From a virus: DNA of 21,902 bases. Below are positions 14,846-21,786 of this stretch, one piece after another. Location of the stretch: the IMG/VR virus record IMGVR_UViG_3300050821_010675, positions 1 to 21,902 of that record; one strand, written 5' to 3'. The notes beneath the pieces are model-generated. The model had not been told where the DNA came from, did no database searches, and was given only the letters and a program-made list of their open reading frames with translations. Each line of letters starts with the position of its first letter. The first letter of the stretch is position 1. A program made the position numbers and the translations under genes.

Positions 14846-15478
14846 TCAGGAGGTTTTGCTTTTGAACTTCGCCGCAATCGCCGTGGCTTGATCGCGGAGC
14901 AGTTTCCGGCGCGCTTCGAGCGCGGCGGCGTTTTCCACCGGCGAAGAGCGAGCGGAAGCGAGCGTGTCGCCGTAGATTTTCTCTTCAGGTTTACTTCTTA
15001 CTTCTTTGCGGGGACACATCTGTCCCCACGTAAGGGACACATCTGTCCCCACGGGAGCAGTGGATTTCGACTGCTTTTCCACAGCAATTCCGACGGCTTT
15101 TCCACGAGATATCGACAGAGGCTGTGGGAGCAAAAGCGACAGCTGAACGGCCTGAGGCGGCGCGGCGTTCGCCCACTTCGCGGACCCGAGCAGCACCACG
15201 CGAATGCCGTCGCACATCCCGGCGCGCTTCACATGCACGAGACCGGCGCGCTTGAGCTTCGCCATGTGACGCTTCAGCGTGCGGATCACAGGACGCTCGT
15301 CGGGGTTTCCCGGCCATCGCGCGAGCAGCCACGCGTAGGAGATGGGATGCCCGTAGAACACGCGCCCAGCTGCGTCGGTTTGGTTGTCGATGAGCAGATC
15401 GTGAAGCGCGGCCGCGGACCCCAGCCGCCAGAGAGCAGGACGGTCGGGATGCACGGCGACGAATCGAAACTTGGACAC
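14846..15478 (-). CDS. winged-helix replication-initiator-like protein
   Basis: 210 residues from a GTG with CCGGAGG five bases upstream; the frame is open further but that part overlaps the nuclease gene and looks non-coding. Residues ~15-95 are a winged helix (ALHDLLIDNQ, ISYAWLLARW, PVIRTLKRHMAKLKRAGLVHVKR), as in phage O-type and plasmid initiators. The rest is low-complexity linker and a C-terminal basic helix (ALEARRKLLRDQATAIAAKF), possibly for helicase or host DnaA/DnaB contact. Two sets of 23-bp-spaced DNA repeats lie in the linker region, as lambda ori lies inside O. No helicase, primase or polymerase is seen, so host machinery would be recruited. Confidence 0.68.
   Translation of the reverse strand: MSKFRFVAVHPDRPALWRLGSAAALHDLLIDNQTDAAGRVFYGHPISYAWLLARWPGNPDERPVIRTLKRHMAKLKRAGLVHVKRAGMCDGIRVVLLGSAKWANAAPPQAVQLSLLLPQPLSISRGKAVGIAVEKQSKSTAPVGTDVSLTWGQMCPRKEVRSKPEEKIYGDTLASARSSPVENAAALEARRKLLRDQATAIAAKFKSKTS
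14972..15009. other. AT-rich polypyrimidine stretch next to repeats
   Basis: A pyrimidine-rich, locally AT-rich stretch (TTTCTCTTCAGG, TTTACTTCTTACTTCTTTG) immediately borders the palindromic repeats. Unwinding elements of replication origins have this character and position. Noted as part of the candidate origin. Confidence 0.4.
15010..15053. repeat. two palindromic repeats, 23-bp spacing (iteron-like)
   Basis: GGGACACATCTGTCCCCACG occurs at 15011-15030 and again at 15034-15053. Each copy contains GGGACA and TGTCCC arms, 6-7 bp, around CATC. The 23-bp period is not a multiple of three, so this is not a protein repeat. It is selected at DNA level, most simply as protein-binding sites. Confidence 0.72.
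15068..15105. repeat. two direct repeats, 23-bp spacing (iteron-like)
   Basis: CGACTGCTTTTCCAC at 15068-15082 and CGACGGCTTTTCCAC at 15091-15105 differ at one base and are again offset by 23 bp, the same period as the palindromic pair 15 bases away. Together they form a ~95-bp array inside the initiator-like gene. Confidence 0.66.
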
Positions 15479-15569
15479 TTGGCCTCCGGGGATAGGGCTC
15501 GCGAGGTTCCCATGATTCGGGAAACGAGAGAAGCGGCCTGACTGTGCAAACCTGAGGATTTCAGCTCTA

Positions 15570-16064
15570 TCACAAAGCACCTCTGTTCGCGCGGATCGCC
15601 GCGCCGCAAAGTTCTTCGACGTCGGTCGCGCTCCACGCCACGAGCACGAGCGCGCCGCGCCGATGTTTCGCGAGCAGGAACTCAAGCTGCTCCTTCGAAG
15701 CCTGACCAGCGCGCCGGATCACCTTCCGTTTTCCGTCGAGCCATGCCGGAGCTTTCACTTCGATATAAAGCGAACGGCCGCTCGGCGCGAGCGTCGCCTC
15801 CAGATCGGAAAAGCCTGACGGGATTTCGCCTCCGGAGGGAGCGCGCACGCCGGTGAGATCGATGCCCCGCGCCTGCGCCGCTTTGACCATGCGGCCGCGG
15901 TGACGCCGACCTCCTGCGTCGATCGGCACGGCGTCGACGTGGTACAAGGCCATTAGGGAGAGAATGTCCGACTGCACCTGGGCCTCGCTGATTTGGCTCA
16001 TCAGGTAGAGATCGGAGTAGCGACCGCCGATGAAACGCCACGGGAATGGAAACGGCTCGATCAC
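15570..16064 (-). CDS. VRR-NUC domain nuclease
   Basis: 164 residues; GTG in a GTGA overlap with AAAGGAG upstream. Residues ~22-130 carry the VRR-NUC/PD-(D/E)XK pattern: SEAQVQSDILSLMALY, GIPSGFSDLEA-like segment GFSDLEATL with the acidic metal ligand, IEVKAPAWL with the EVK motif, and the later GQASKEQLEFLLAKHRRG helix. Phage VRR-NUC proteins cut structured DNA such as Holliday junctions or branched replication intermediates. Being next to the initiator-like gene fits a replication or recombination role. A phage-encoded anti-defence function cannot be excluded. Confidence 0.82.
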   Translation of the reverse strand: MIEPFPFPWRFIGGRYSDLYLMSQISEAQVQSDILSLMALYHVDAVPIDAGGRRHRGRMVKAAQARGIDLTGVRAPSGGEIPSGFSDLEATLAPSGRSLYIEVKAPAWLDGKRKVIRRAGQASKEQLEFLLAKHRRGALVLVAWSATDVEELCGAAIRANRGAL

Positions 16065-16354
16065 CTGGGCTCCTTTGAATCCATCCACTGCGCGAGCCGA
16101 ACGTAGGCGCTCGAATACCCGCGCTTCTCTTGAAACTCGATGGAGCCGCGGCATACTTTATTAGAGCCGTCGCCGGTCGCCGTCGTCGTTTTGTGACACG
16201 GGAAAAATTTCCCCTCGCTGAGTGCAGAGAGGATCGCCTTCCATCTCTTCGGCCGAAGCGCCCGCCGGAGCGCCAATCCCGGACCAGAAGTGTGGAACGG
16301 ACAGTGGGTGCATTTTTTCGGCATGCACCGTGCGCCGAGTGCTCTGCGTTTCAT
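16061..16354 (-). CDS. small conserved Cys/His phage protein
   Basis: 97 residues. The pattern PKKCTHCPFHTSGPGLALRR, AILSALSEGKFFPCHKTT, KVCRGSIEF, YVRLAQWMDSKEPR belongs to a recurring phage/prophage family of small proteins with CxxCPF, FPCH and C ligands, likely binding a metal. Function unknown. The first ATG is used because GAGGT lies upstream; an internal ATG ten codons later (MPKKC) is an alternative but has no ribosome site. Ends in GTGA overlap with the nuclease gene. Confidence 0.78.
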   Translation of the reverse strand: MKRRALGARCMPKKCTHCPFHTSGPGLALRRALRPKRWKAILSALSEGKFFPCHKTTTATGDGSNKVCRGSIEFQEKRGYSSAYVRLAQWMDSKEPR

Positions 16355-16417
16355 TCGCTACCTCGCGGACAACTAACGATTCGCCGCCTTGCCAGCGGCA
16401 CACCACCACTCGCGCCT

Positions 16418-16636
16418 TCACTCTTCCGGCTCCGTTTTTTTTTGCGGCCGGCCGATTTGGCGAAGATCGTCGAGAGCTTCGCGCATTGCCTCGTAAGAGT
16501 TCATCGCCATGCTCTGCCGCGCGTCGCGCAGCATTCCCTGCAGCACAGCCGTCAGGCGCGAGTCCAGGCTGCTCGCCGCGGCCATCCGTTCTACGCGCGC
16601 GATTTCCTGCATGAGTTCAGCGATGATGTTCGGCAT
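16418..16636 (-). CDS. small helical protein, unknown
   Basis: 72 residues; ATG with AAGGAG five bases upstream, overlapping the preceding gene by 20 bases. Two amphipathic helices (IAELMQEIARVERMAAASSLD, LTAVLQGMLRDARQSMAM, EAMREALDDLRQIG) suggest a small coiled-coil. No family recognised. A 63-base gap follows before the next gene. Confidence 0.62.
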   Translation of the reverse strand: MPNIIAELMQEIARVERMAAASSLDSRLTAVLQGMLRDARQSMAMNSYEAMREALDDLRQIGRPQKKTEPEE

Positions 16637-17132
16637 TCTGCTCCTTCGGATGTTTAGGACAGAAGTCCTTGTCGCCGACGCGACGCGCGCACTGAACGCA
16701 GACCGGAGCTTCGCAAGTGATCGGATCGCCGCCGAGCGTGCGGCCGACTTCGAAGTCGCAAAGCAGCGTGGCGCTCAGAACGATTCCGTCCCACCTCAAG
16801 CGCGATGGGCAAAACTTGCACTTCGGATAGCGACCCGCGGCGTGCTTCACGATGGCGACCGGCTCGAAGCGCTTCGCAGAGATGAACTCAGCGGGACACC
16901 AAAGCATCACGGTCTCGTGAGCCGCGAAAGGCTGATGGCAGTTCCGGCATTTGACGTGGACCGGAGAGCGAGGATCGCCGGGAACATAGGCCGAGCGAAT
17001 CGCCTCGCCAGATGCCACGCTTTCCGCATTTGCGGCCTCGTGGGGAGCCGCGAGAGCCGGATGGTCGGCGGTCGCGGAAACTGTTGATTCTTCGCCGGGT
17101 TGCGCGCCGGAACGCGGTTGTTCGTGAGCCAT
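16617..17132 (-). CDS. multi-Cys zinc-binding protein
   Basis: 171 residues; ATG with GGAGG four bases upstream, chosen over an upstream TTG with no site. The first 55 residues are Ala/Ser/Glu-rich and disordered. The rest holds CRNC, WCPAE, CKFC, CDF, CEAPVCVQCARRV and FCPKH, enough ligands for two or three zinc sites in a treble-clef or zinc-ribbon arrangement. Probably a nucleic-acid- or protein-binding adaptor. Function unknown. It is preceded by a 92-base gap in which I see nothing. Confidence 0.7.
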   Translation of the reverse strand: MAHEQPRSGAQPGEESTVSATADHPALAAPHEAANAESVASGEAIRSAYVPGDPRSPVHVKCRNCHQPFAAHETVMLWCPAEFISAKRFEPVAIVKHAAGRYPKCKFCPSRLRWDGIVLSATLLCDFEVGRTLGGDPITCEAPVCVQCARRVGDKDFCPKHPKEQNAEHHR

Positions 17133-17224
17133 ATTTCCTCCAAAACCACAGGACACTTGGTCCTTGCGAGTCCAAATGTGCCTATCTAAACCAAAAGCAT
17201 TCAAGGCATTGCGGACGGCGTAAT

Positions 17225-17449
17225 TCAACTCGTTTTTGAGTGCCGTCTGGTGCCACTCACAATCGCCATGAACTCGTCACGGTCAAACGAATTTTGCTGA
17301 AGTCCAGCGAAGGCATCCGAAACGTACCGCGCCGCTTTATTGATTCCGGCGAGGAGCATGTCCGTGTTCGAAGTGTCGTCATCGTGGCGCAAGACATCCC
17401 GTCGTGCGGCCTGCAGTTTTAGCGCAACTAATTTAGCGACAGCCGTCAT
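17225..17449 (-). CDS. small helical protein, unknown
   Basis: 74 residues; ATGA overlap with GGAGGG seven bases upstream. Two helices: AVAKLVALKLQAARRDVLRH, then DMLLAGINKAARYVSDAFAGLQQ and a C-terminal FDRDEFMAIVSGTRR. No known family. Co-translated with the following genes of the integrase-linked cluster. Confidence 0.65.
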   Translation of the reverse strand: MTAVAKLVALKLQAARRDVLRHDDDTSNTDMLLAGINKAARYVSDAFAGLQQNSFDRDEFMAIVSGTRRHSKTS

Positions 17450-17661
17450 CGAACCGCCCTCCGCACTCGCGCACTTCGCCGCGACCGCCAGACCTCAAAA
17501 TTGTGCCGGAGAGCCAGCTGCTCACCTTGCGACGCGAGCCGCTGCGTGAAGTAGTAGTCCCACTTCGGATCGCCGAACCATTCGACCATCGCCCGGAAAG
17601 AGAACAGTTCCCACCCTAGAGCGAACGTCACGCCGACGTGGAACGGAGCGCGGACCTTCAC
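17446..17661 (-). CDS. 71-residue protein, unknown
   Basis: Starts at GTG in a GTGA overlap with GGAGGG five bases upstream, well inside a longer open frame whose front part is shadow sequence. Aromatic-rich: VTFALGWELFSFRAMVEWFGDPKWDYYFTQRL, then EQLALRHNFEVWRSRR and a basic tail. Not hydrophobic enough for a clear membrane helix. No domain recognised. Confidence 0.62.
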   Translation of the reverse strand: MKVRAPFHVGVTFALGWELFSFRAMVEWFGDPKWDYYFTQRLASQGEQLALRHNFEVWRSRRSARVRRAVR

Positions 17662-17873
17662 TTTGCCCTCCAGAATCCGCCGCCGACTTCTTGCACCTCG
17701 CCCTGATCGCGGAGACCCTGCAGCGCTTCCCACACGTCGTCGAGCCGGACCTTCAAGAGCCACGCGAGGTCCCCGGCCGTGGCAGGAGTTCCTGTGAGCC
17801 GGAGCGCCTGGATAATGCGCTCCACGAGCGGCAGTCTCTCCCACAGCTTCAGCTGCTCCGCGGGAATCCTCAC
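17658..17873 (-). CDS. winged-helix-like small protein after integrase
   Basis: 71 residues; GTGA overlap with the integrase stop and AAGGAG six bases upstream. LVERIIQALRLTGTPATAGDLAWLLKVRLDDVWEALQGLRDQGEVQEVGGGFWRA has the helix, helix, recognition-helix, wing layout of small winged-helix DNA-binding proteins. Directly coupled to the integrase, it could be a recombination directionality factor (excisionase). Most excisionases are of this size and fold, but the sequence alone does not decide. Confidence 0.62.
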   Translation of the reverse strand: MRIPAEQLKLWERLPLVERIIQALRLTGTPATAGDLAWLLKVRLDDVWEALQGLRDQGEVQEVGGGFWRAK

Positions 17874-18910
17874 CGGCGTCTCCTTGGTACCGCCGCCTCG
17901 ACGTTCATCTTTGCGACCGCCGCCTTCCGGTGATCGGCCGAGAGATGCGAGTACCGCATGGTCTGCACGATGGACTTGTGGCCGAGCAGTTCCTGCACAG
18001 TGCGGATATCGACCCCGGCCATCACGAGCCGCGAGGCGAACGTGTGCCGGAGATCGTGCCAGTGGAAGTTCGAGACCCTCGCCGCTTTCGCCGCGTCGGT
18101 CAGCCAGGTCCTCCAGTCCCTCTTTTGCGTTCCATCGTTGTCCGGACAGACGAACTCGCGCTCGCCGGAGATCGTCTGCAATTTCACGAGCGCCGCAATT
18201 GCCGTGGTGTTCGCGACGATGTGGCGCCTGCCGGTCTTCCCGTTGACCGTCAGATTTCCCCGTTCAAGGTCGATATCTTTCCATCGAAGCCAGAACTGCT
18301 CGCCGCGGCGAATCCCCGTGTGCAGCGCCAGGTCGAACTCCCACTCGTGCGAATCGACGTGGAACTCCCGGCGGATTTTTTCTTCCTCCTCCGGCCGGAG
18401 CCAACGGAGACGGGAATCGTTCTCCTTGTAGCGGCCGACGCGAGCGACCGGGTTCGCGGAAATCAAATTCGTTTTGAGCGCGTGACTGAACACGCTGCTG
18501 ATGAACGAGCGGTAACGATTGAGCGTGGAGTTCGAAAGAGGTTTGTCCTTCAGCTTCGCGAGCACATGCTCGATGACCTCTGGGGTGAGTCGGTCGTAAC
18601 GCATCGCGCCGATGTGAGGCACGAGCTGGCCCAGGCGGATCGTGTCGGTCGCGATGGTTTGGGGAGCGAGCCGGAGAGCCTTCCGCTTGATCGTCTCCTC
18701 GGCCAACTTTTTGAAAGTCCACGCGCGCGTCTGCCGCGGCGGAATGTATTCGCCCTTCTTCACCTGCAGCCTGCGAGCCGCCAGCAAATCGAGAGCCGCC
18801 GCTAGTTTTCCCGCCTTCTCCCGCCGACGCATGCCGGTGGTGTCGGTGTAGGAAACCCAGTGAATGCCGCTGTTCGGCGGTCTCTCGAAAATGCCGGGGA
18901 TTTTGCTCAT
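17870..18910 (-). CDS. int: tyrosine integrase
   Basis: 346 residues; ATG two bases after the previous stop. N-terminal arm-binding type strand (GIHWVSYTDTTGMRRREKAG), a core-binding SAM-like domain at ~65-155, and the catalytic domain at ~165-335. Active-site residues are present: Arg201 (TGIRRGE), Lys225 (NGKTGRRH), His285 and Arg288 (HDLRHTFAS), His311 (LLGHKS) and nucleophile Tyr320 (MRYSHLS). It inserts and excises phage DNA at an attachment site. It sits inside an overlapping gene chain; attP is not evident beside it. Confidence 0.95.
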   Translation of the reverse strand: MSKIPGIFERPPNSGIHWVSYTDTTGMRRREKAGKLAAALDLLAARRLQVKKGEYIPPRQTRAWTFKKLAEETIKRKALRLAPQTIATDTIRLGQLVPHIGAMRYDRLTPEVIEHVLAKLKDKPLSNSTLNRYRSFISSVFSHALKTNLISANPVARVGRYKENDSRLRWLRPEEEEKIRREFHVDSHEWEFDLALHTGIRRGEQFWLRWKDIDLERGNLTVNGKTGRRHIVANTTAIAALVKLQTISGEREFVCPDNDGTQKRDWRTWLTDAAKAARVSNFHWHDLRHTFASRLVMAGVDIRTVQELLGHKSIVQTMRYSHLSADHRKAAVAKMNVEAAVPRRRR

Positions 18911-18912
18911 GG

Positions 18913-19182
18913 CTACTCGATGAATCCCCACTTCGGCGAGACCGCGATTTGCAGGCTGTTGCTCGTGACCTTGCCGTTGTTCGTTGACATACTCCCCGAC
19001 GCCGAGACCTCGACGACTTGCGACGGGTCCTGACCGGCCAGAGCTGCGTCGATCATGTGCGCCGCGGCCTGGCGAATCGTCTCCTCGGGCTCAGCGCATT
19101 TACTGGCGTCAGCAAACTGCTTCGCGACTTTCTCGGCAACCGCTGGCGCTCTTCCAAAAACAGTTCCTATGCTCCAAGACAT
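18913..19182 (-). CDS. small conserved phage protein (MSWS type)
   Basis: 89 residues; the ATG eight bases after AAGGAG is used rather than an upstream one only two bases away. MSWSIGTVFGRAPAVAEKV, IRQAAAHMIDAAL, VVEVSASGSM and a C-terminal SLQIAVSPKWG give an alpha/beta protein of the widespread early-region family beginning MSW. Function unknown. It directly precedes the integrase. Confidence 0.72.
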   Translation of the reverse strand: MSWSIGTVFGRAPAVAEKVAKQFADASKCAEPEETIRQAAAHMIDAALAGQDPSQVVEVSASGSMSTNNGKVTSNSLQIAVSPKWGFIE

Positions 19183-19221
19183 CGTCATTTCTCCTTTTCG
19201 ATTTGTGAAAAACTGCACCGC

Positions 19222-19233
19222 GCGAGTACTCGC
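19222..19233. promoter_or_regulatory. 12-bp perfect palindrome GCGAGTACTCGC
   Basis: A perfect 12-bp palindrome with a small GGGG-TTT-CCCC hairpin ten bases away (19243-19253), in the 95-base gap between two early genes. Candidate operator; chance is possible in GC-rich sequence. Confidence 0.35.
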
Positions 19234-19277
19234 CTTTAGCAGGGGGTTTCCCCGCGCGGCTCCTTGTCGACAGGAAC

Positions 19278-20024
19278 TCAGCTGATGACCGGGACCTTGT
19301 CGCCGAACTTCGCCGCGAGCCAGGTCTTCAGAGCGGAGTACGCGCCTAGTTTCCAGCGACCGCCGTCGGCCTCGAAGAGCGCGAGTTTCGCCGTGCCGCC
19401 ATCGACGCGAGCGCGGAAAACGAAGGTCGACAGCACCTGGTCGATTTCAGCGAACGTGCGATACGGCGCGAGGTTCACGAGCGGCTTCAGGACCGTCTCC
19501 GCCTTCAGAGCGATGCCCTGCCGGACGGCGACACGCTGCGCGAACCCGTCGTCCTGATTGTCGGCCGCGTTTTCCGCGGTAATCTTGGAGGCGATTTGCA
19601 GCACGTAGTCGAGGTCCTTCACAAACGAACCGTCGTCGGCCTCCACCTTCACGCGTTGGAAGTTCGCCTGCGCGCCGATGATGAATTGCTCCGGGTCGAG
19701 CCACGCGCCGAACGGGAAACCTTTGCATTCCGGGTAGGTCGCCTCCGCCCAAACGCGGCGACGGCCGTGATCGTCCGACTCCCGCGAGAGCAGACCGACG
19801 GTCGTCGTCGAATGGATGTGGCAGAGCAGATCGCCCTTCGAGTGAGCGTCGTCGAGTTCCCCGGCCCACAGGTCCACTAGACCCTGCAGCGTCGAGCACT
19901 CGACCGCCTTTGGAGACGGCGGGTAAATCAGTTCCAGCTTTTTGTCCGTGAATTCGAGCTCGCCCACCGTGTGAATGTTCGGCGGCGCGAGCGCGAGGAC
20001 CCGGTCGATAGCTTCTTTGATCAT
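19278..20024 (-). CDS. DUF2303-like early protein (tentative)
   Basis: 248 residues; ATG with AAGGAGG five bases upstream. Alpha/beta with ALAPPNIHTVGELEFTDKKL, STLQGLVDLWAGEL, LLCHIHSTTTVGLLSRESD, YPECKGFPFGAWLDPEQFI and LDYVLQIASKI, followed by FAQRVAVRQGIALKAETVL. The length and layout resemble the DUF2303 (YfdQ) family of phage early proteins, and the gene is next to the 'replication terminator protein'-like gene with which such proteins are often paired. Function unknown; probably recombination or replication associated. Confidence 0.55.
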   Translation of the reverse strand: MIKEAIDRVLALAPPNIHTVGELEFTDKKLELIYPPSPKAVECSTLQGLVDLWAGELDDAHSKGDLLCHIHSTTTVGLLSRESDDHGRRRVWAEATYPECKGFPFGAWLDPEQFIIGAQANFQRVKVEADDGSFVKDLDYVLQIASKITAENAADNQDDGFAQRVAVRQGIALKAETVLKPLVNLAPYRTFAEIDQVLSTFVFRARVDGGTAKLALFEADGGRWKLGAYSALKTWLAAKFGDKVPVIS

Positions 20025-20045
20025 CTTTTCCTCCTTCGAGAAAAG

Positions 20046-20072
20046 TGGTGAAATCTGGTGAATTGTGGTGAA
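20046..20072. repeat. three TGGTGAA direct repeats at exact 10-bp period
   Basis: TGGTGAA at 20046-20052, 20056-20062 and 20066-20072, each separated by exactly 10 bp, one helical turn. They lie in the 54-base gap between two early genes, directly in front of the ribosome site of the DUF2303-like gene. Helical phasing argues for a bound protein or a structured leader. Confidence 0.68.
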
Positions 20073-20078
20073 CGTGGC

Positions 20079-20423
20079 CTAGTTCGTTTTGTCGCCGGAC
20101 GCCGCGGACTTCCCGTCGAACATTCTGATCTGCTTCGGATCGTGAGGGACGGCGACCATCACGAGACCCTTCCGCTGCAGGAACACCGTGCCCTTCACCG
20201 CGTTGACCGGGACGACCTTCGACTTGCAGGAGAACGTCACCTGCGCGCCGGAGCGGTCCTCGAACGGCTCGATGGTGAACTCGAGCGTGATCTTGCGCTT
20301 CGCTTCGGCGTCGGTGTTCACGTCGCCGATGTTCGCGAGGACTTCAGCGAACTCGCGCTGGAACACTTCCTCGACCGCGCCGCCGCAAAGATTGCTGAGA
20401 CTGACTTGTTCTTTCTCTTCCAT
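20079..20423 (-). CDS. 'replication terminator protein'-like phage protein
   Basis: 114 residues; GAGGAGG eight bases before ATG. Family features: VSLSNLCGGAVEEVFQREFAE near the start, VLANIGDVNTDAEAKRKITL, then FTIEPFEDRSGAQVTFSCKSKVVPV and a VFLQRKGL strand. Databases often label this family replication terminator protein, without phage evidence; the real role is unknown. It begins the early gene pair that ends in the DUF2303-like gene. Confidence 0.78.
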   Translation of the reverse strand: MEEKEQVSLSNLCGGAVEEVFQREFAEVLANIGDVNTDAEAKRKITLEFTIEPFEDRSGAQVTFSCKSKVVPVNAVKGTVFLQRKGLVMVAVPHDPKQIRMFDGKSAASGDKTN

Positions 20424-20466
20424 GAGTCGCTTTCCTCCTCGTGAGTGTTGGCCTTTGTGGATCGAG

Positions 20467-20745
20467 TCAGACGCGCGCGGGTTCAGGTTTCAGGGAAGAG
20501 GTCGTGTAGCGTTCGCTTTCGACCTCGCGGAAGTGCTGATAGATTTCGTCCAGGGAGAGCGCGACGCCGCGCTGCTTCGCGAGCTTCTGGATTTTGAGCG
20601 CGTTGGCGGGATGGGGAGACGTCGAGCCGCGGAGCCAGTGGTAGATCGCGGACGGGTTGACCGCAAGCCGGCGCGCGAGTTCCTCTACACCGAATCCTCG
20701 AACGAACTGGTCGAACTTGGTCGGCTCCTGCGGTTTTTTCGACAC
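20467..20745 (-). CDS. XRE/Cro-type HTH DNA-binding protein
   Basis: 92 residues from a GTG with AAGGGAG six bases upstream; the upstream in-frame ATG at 20769 overlaps the preceding micro-gene by four bases but has no ribosome site. FGVEELARRLAVNPSAIYHWLRGSTSPHPANALKIQKLAKQRG is a classical helix-turn-helix (lambda Cro/CI fold). The small size and lack of a cleavage or dimer domain suggest a Cro-like regulator of early transcription. No paired repressor is seen in the window; it may lie past the right edge. Confidence 0.8.
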   Translation of the reverse strand: MSKKPQEPTKFDQFVRGFGVEELARRLAVNPSAIYHWLRGSTSPHPANALKIQKLAKQRGVALSLDEIYQHFREVESERYTTSSLKPEPARV

Positions 20746-20765
20746 GAGCGTCTCCCTTCGCGTTT

Positions 20766-20924
20766 TCATAGATTTAGGGGGATGAAGATGCGGTCAGAGT
20801 ATGGCGTAGCTATTAGGGAACCCGTACGGATACGGACCGCATGACGATTCCCAAATCGCTCAGATACAATCATCCTGACCGCTCTCCTTCCCCCGGCACT
20901 GCCGTAAAAAATCGTAGCGTTCAT
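20766..20924 (-). CDS. repeated micro-gene, copy 1
   Basis: 52 residues; ATG five bases after the stop of the preceding gene. Sequence features: ATIFYGSAGGRRAV, IVSERFGNRHAVRI, YSDRIFIPLNL. No known family recognised. It shares a 110-bp block (20819-20928) with copy 2 (21286-21395), with four differences, and its end resembles copies 2 and 3. Stop overlaps the ATG of the HTH frame (ATGA). Confidence 0.62.
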   Translation of the reverse strand: MNATIFYGSAGGRRAVRMIVSERFGNRHAVRIRTGSLIATPYSDRIFIPLNL

Positions 20925-20928
20925 TTCG
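20819..20928. repeat. 110-bp block shared with 21286-21395
   Basis: I count four mismatches between the two 110-bp copies, an offset of 467 bases. The block covers the N-terminal half of the micro-genes and the start of each. DNA-level identity this high, including silent sites, indicates a recent duplication or gene conversion. Confidence 0.85.
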
Positions 20929-20929
20929 G

Positions 20930-21175
20930 TCACTTCCGCGGAGCTTCGACGTCCGGACCCGGATCATTCACCTTGAGAAAAAAACGCTTCCCTGGAATCG
21001 CCTCCATCCGGTCCTCGTCGAACCACCTCGCCTCTTCGAACGTGCCTCCCTTTTTTTTCACTGGAGGCTGCACCAGAAGTTGATTGCATCCGGTGATGTA
21101 CTGGACGCGGCCGGTCACCATTCCTTCGAAACCAGTGATCCTGTCGCGGACCTTCAAACCGAGAACGTTCTCCAT
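20930..21175 (-). CDS. small conserved phage protein (VRDRITGFEG type)
   Basis: 81 residues; ATG with AAGGAGGAG four bases upstream, used in preference to an upstream start lacking a site. GLKVRDRITGFEGMVTGRVQYITGCNQLLVQPP, then WFDEDRMEAI, is a common short beta-barrel-like phage protein of unknown function, often next to replication genes. It lies between copies 1 and 2 of the micro-gene. Confidence 0.78.
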   Translation of the reverse strand: MENVLGLKVRDRITGFEGMVTGRVQYITGCNQLLVQPPVKKKGGTFEEARWFDEDRMEAIPGKRFFLKVNDPGPDVEAPRK

Positions 21176-21217
21176 TTCTCCTCCTTGAATTTTCCACAAA
21201 CACACTTATCCCCATGC

Positions 21218-21291
21218 GCTTCATAGGTTTAAGGGTATGTAGATGCGATTCGGATGTTGCTGCTGGAGTTCTGTAGCTATTTCGTAACCCG
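21218..21291. repeat. 74-bp block shared with 21784-21857
   Basis: Four differences in 74 bp, offset 566 bases. It covers the C-terminal half of the micro-gene (YEIATELQQQHPNRIYIPLNL) and its stop. Copy 2 is thus a mosaic of the other two. Confidence 0.83.
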
Positions 21292-21403
21292 TATGGATAC
21301 GGACCGCATGACGATTCCCAGATCGCTCAGATACAATCATCCTGACCGCTCTCCTTCCCCGGGCACTGCCGTAAAAAATCGTAGCGTTCACTTCGAATCC
21401 CAT
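21221..21403 (-). CDS. repeated micro-gene, copy 2 (mosaic)
   Basis: 60 residues from the ATG with GGAG upstream; the equivalent of copy 1's start is a GTG at 21391, which forms a GTGA overlap with the upstream stop. The N-terminal part follows copy 1 (ATIFYGSARGRRAV, IVSERSGNRHAVRI) while the C-terminal part (GYEIATELQQQHPNRIYIPL) follows copy 3. Unknown function. It sits before the small VRDRITGFEG gene. Confidence 0.62.
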   Translation of the reverse strand: MGFEVNATIFYGSARGRRAVRMIVSERSGNRHAVRIHTGYEIATELQQQHPNRIYIPLNL

Positions 21404-21741
21404 TTCCACTCCGCTTCGCAATTTTCGCGATATCGCAGAATCTCTCTGTCGAACGCGTGGGATTCTCGATGGTTCTTCAACAGATAGCACCTGAGACCTT
21501 CGCCATTAATTTCGTCGCACTGCTCTTGTTCGTGCCCTTGGCAGACACTCACGGGATCGAAGTTTTTTCCATTCACTGGAAACTGATATCTCTCCCGTCG
21601 ACCGACGAGCACGGCATGATGCCGGTTGCCATCCGTATCGATTGGCCCAGTGTTATTTTCAGCGTGACAGATCGTGCTCCAGCTTGTCGGTCGTGGAACT
21701 GGAACTTCTTCCCCGCAAAATACGCAATGTTTATGGCCCAT
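21388..21741 (-). CDS. Cys-rich small protein
   Basis: 117 residues; ATG six bases after GAGGAG, used instead of a GTG ten codons upstream without a site. CVFCGEEV at the start and further Cys and His residues (ICH, VCQGHEQEQC, RCYLLKNHRESH) give candidate zinc ligands. No known family recognised. It lies between copies 2 and 3 of the micro-gene and overlaps copy 2. Confidence 0.62.
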   Translation of the reverse strand: MGHKHCVFCGEEVPVPRPTSWSTICHAENNTGPIDTDGNRHHAVLVGRRERYQFPVNGKNFDPVSVCQGHEQEQCDEINGEGLRCYLLKNHRESHAFDREILRYRENCEAEWKWDSK

Positions 21742-21786
21742 CTTGCACTCCTCAGACTTCTTCAAACGCACCTATCCGTCTATGCT

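Noticed and set aside
14846-15685. Longer 279-residue form of the initiator-like protein
   Set aside because: The extra N-terminal part overlaps the VRR-NUC gene, is Cys/Ser/Arg-rich shadow sequence, and a GTG with a strong CCGGAGG site starts the shorter form.
16161-16421. 86-residue minus-strand frame with a GTGA overlap at 16418-16421
   Set aside because: Start context is attractive, but most of it overlaps the recognised Cys/His gene (16061-16354) in another frame and looks like shadow sequence; only the first 22 codons are non-overlapping. Left out but may deserve a check.
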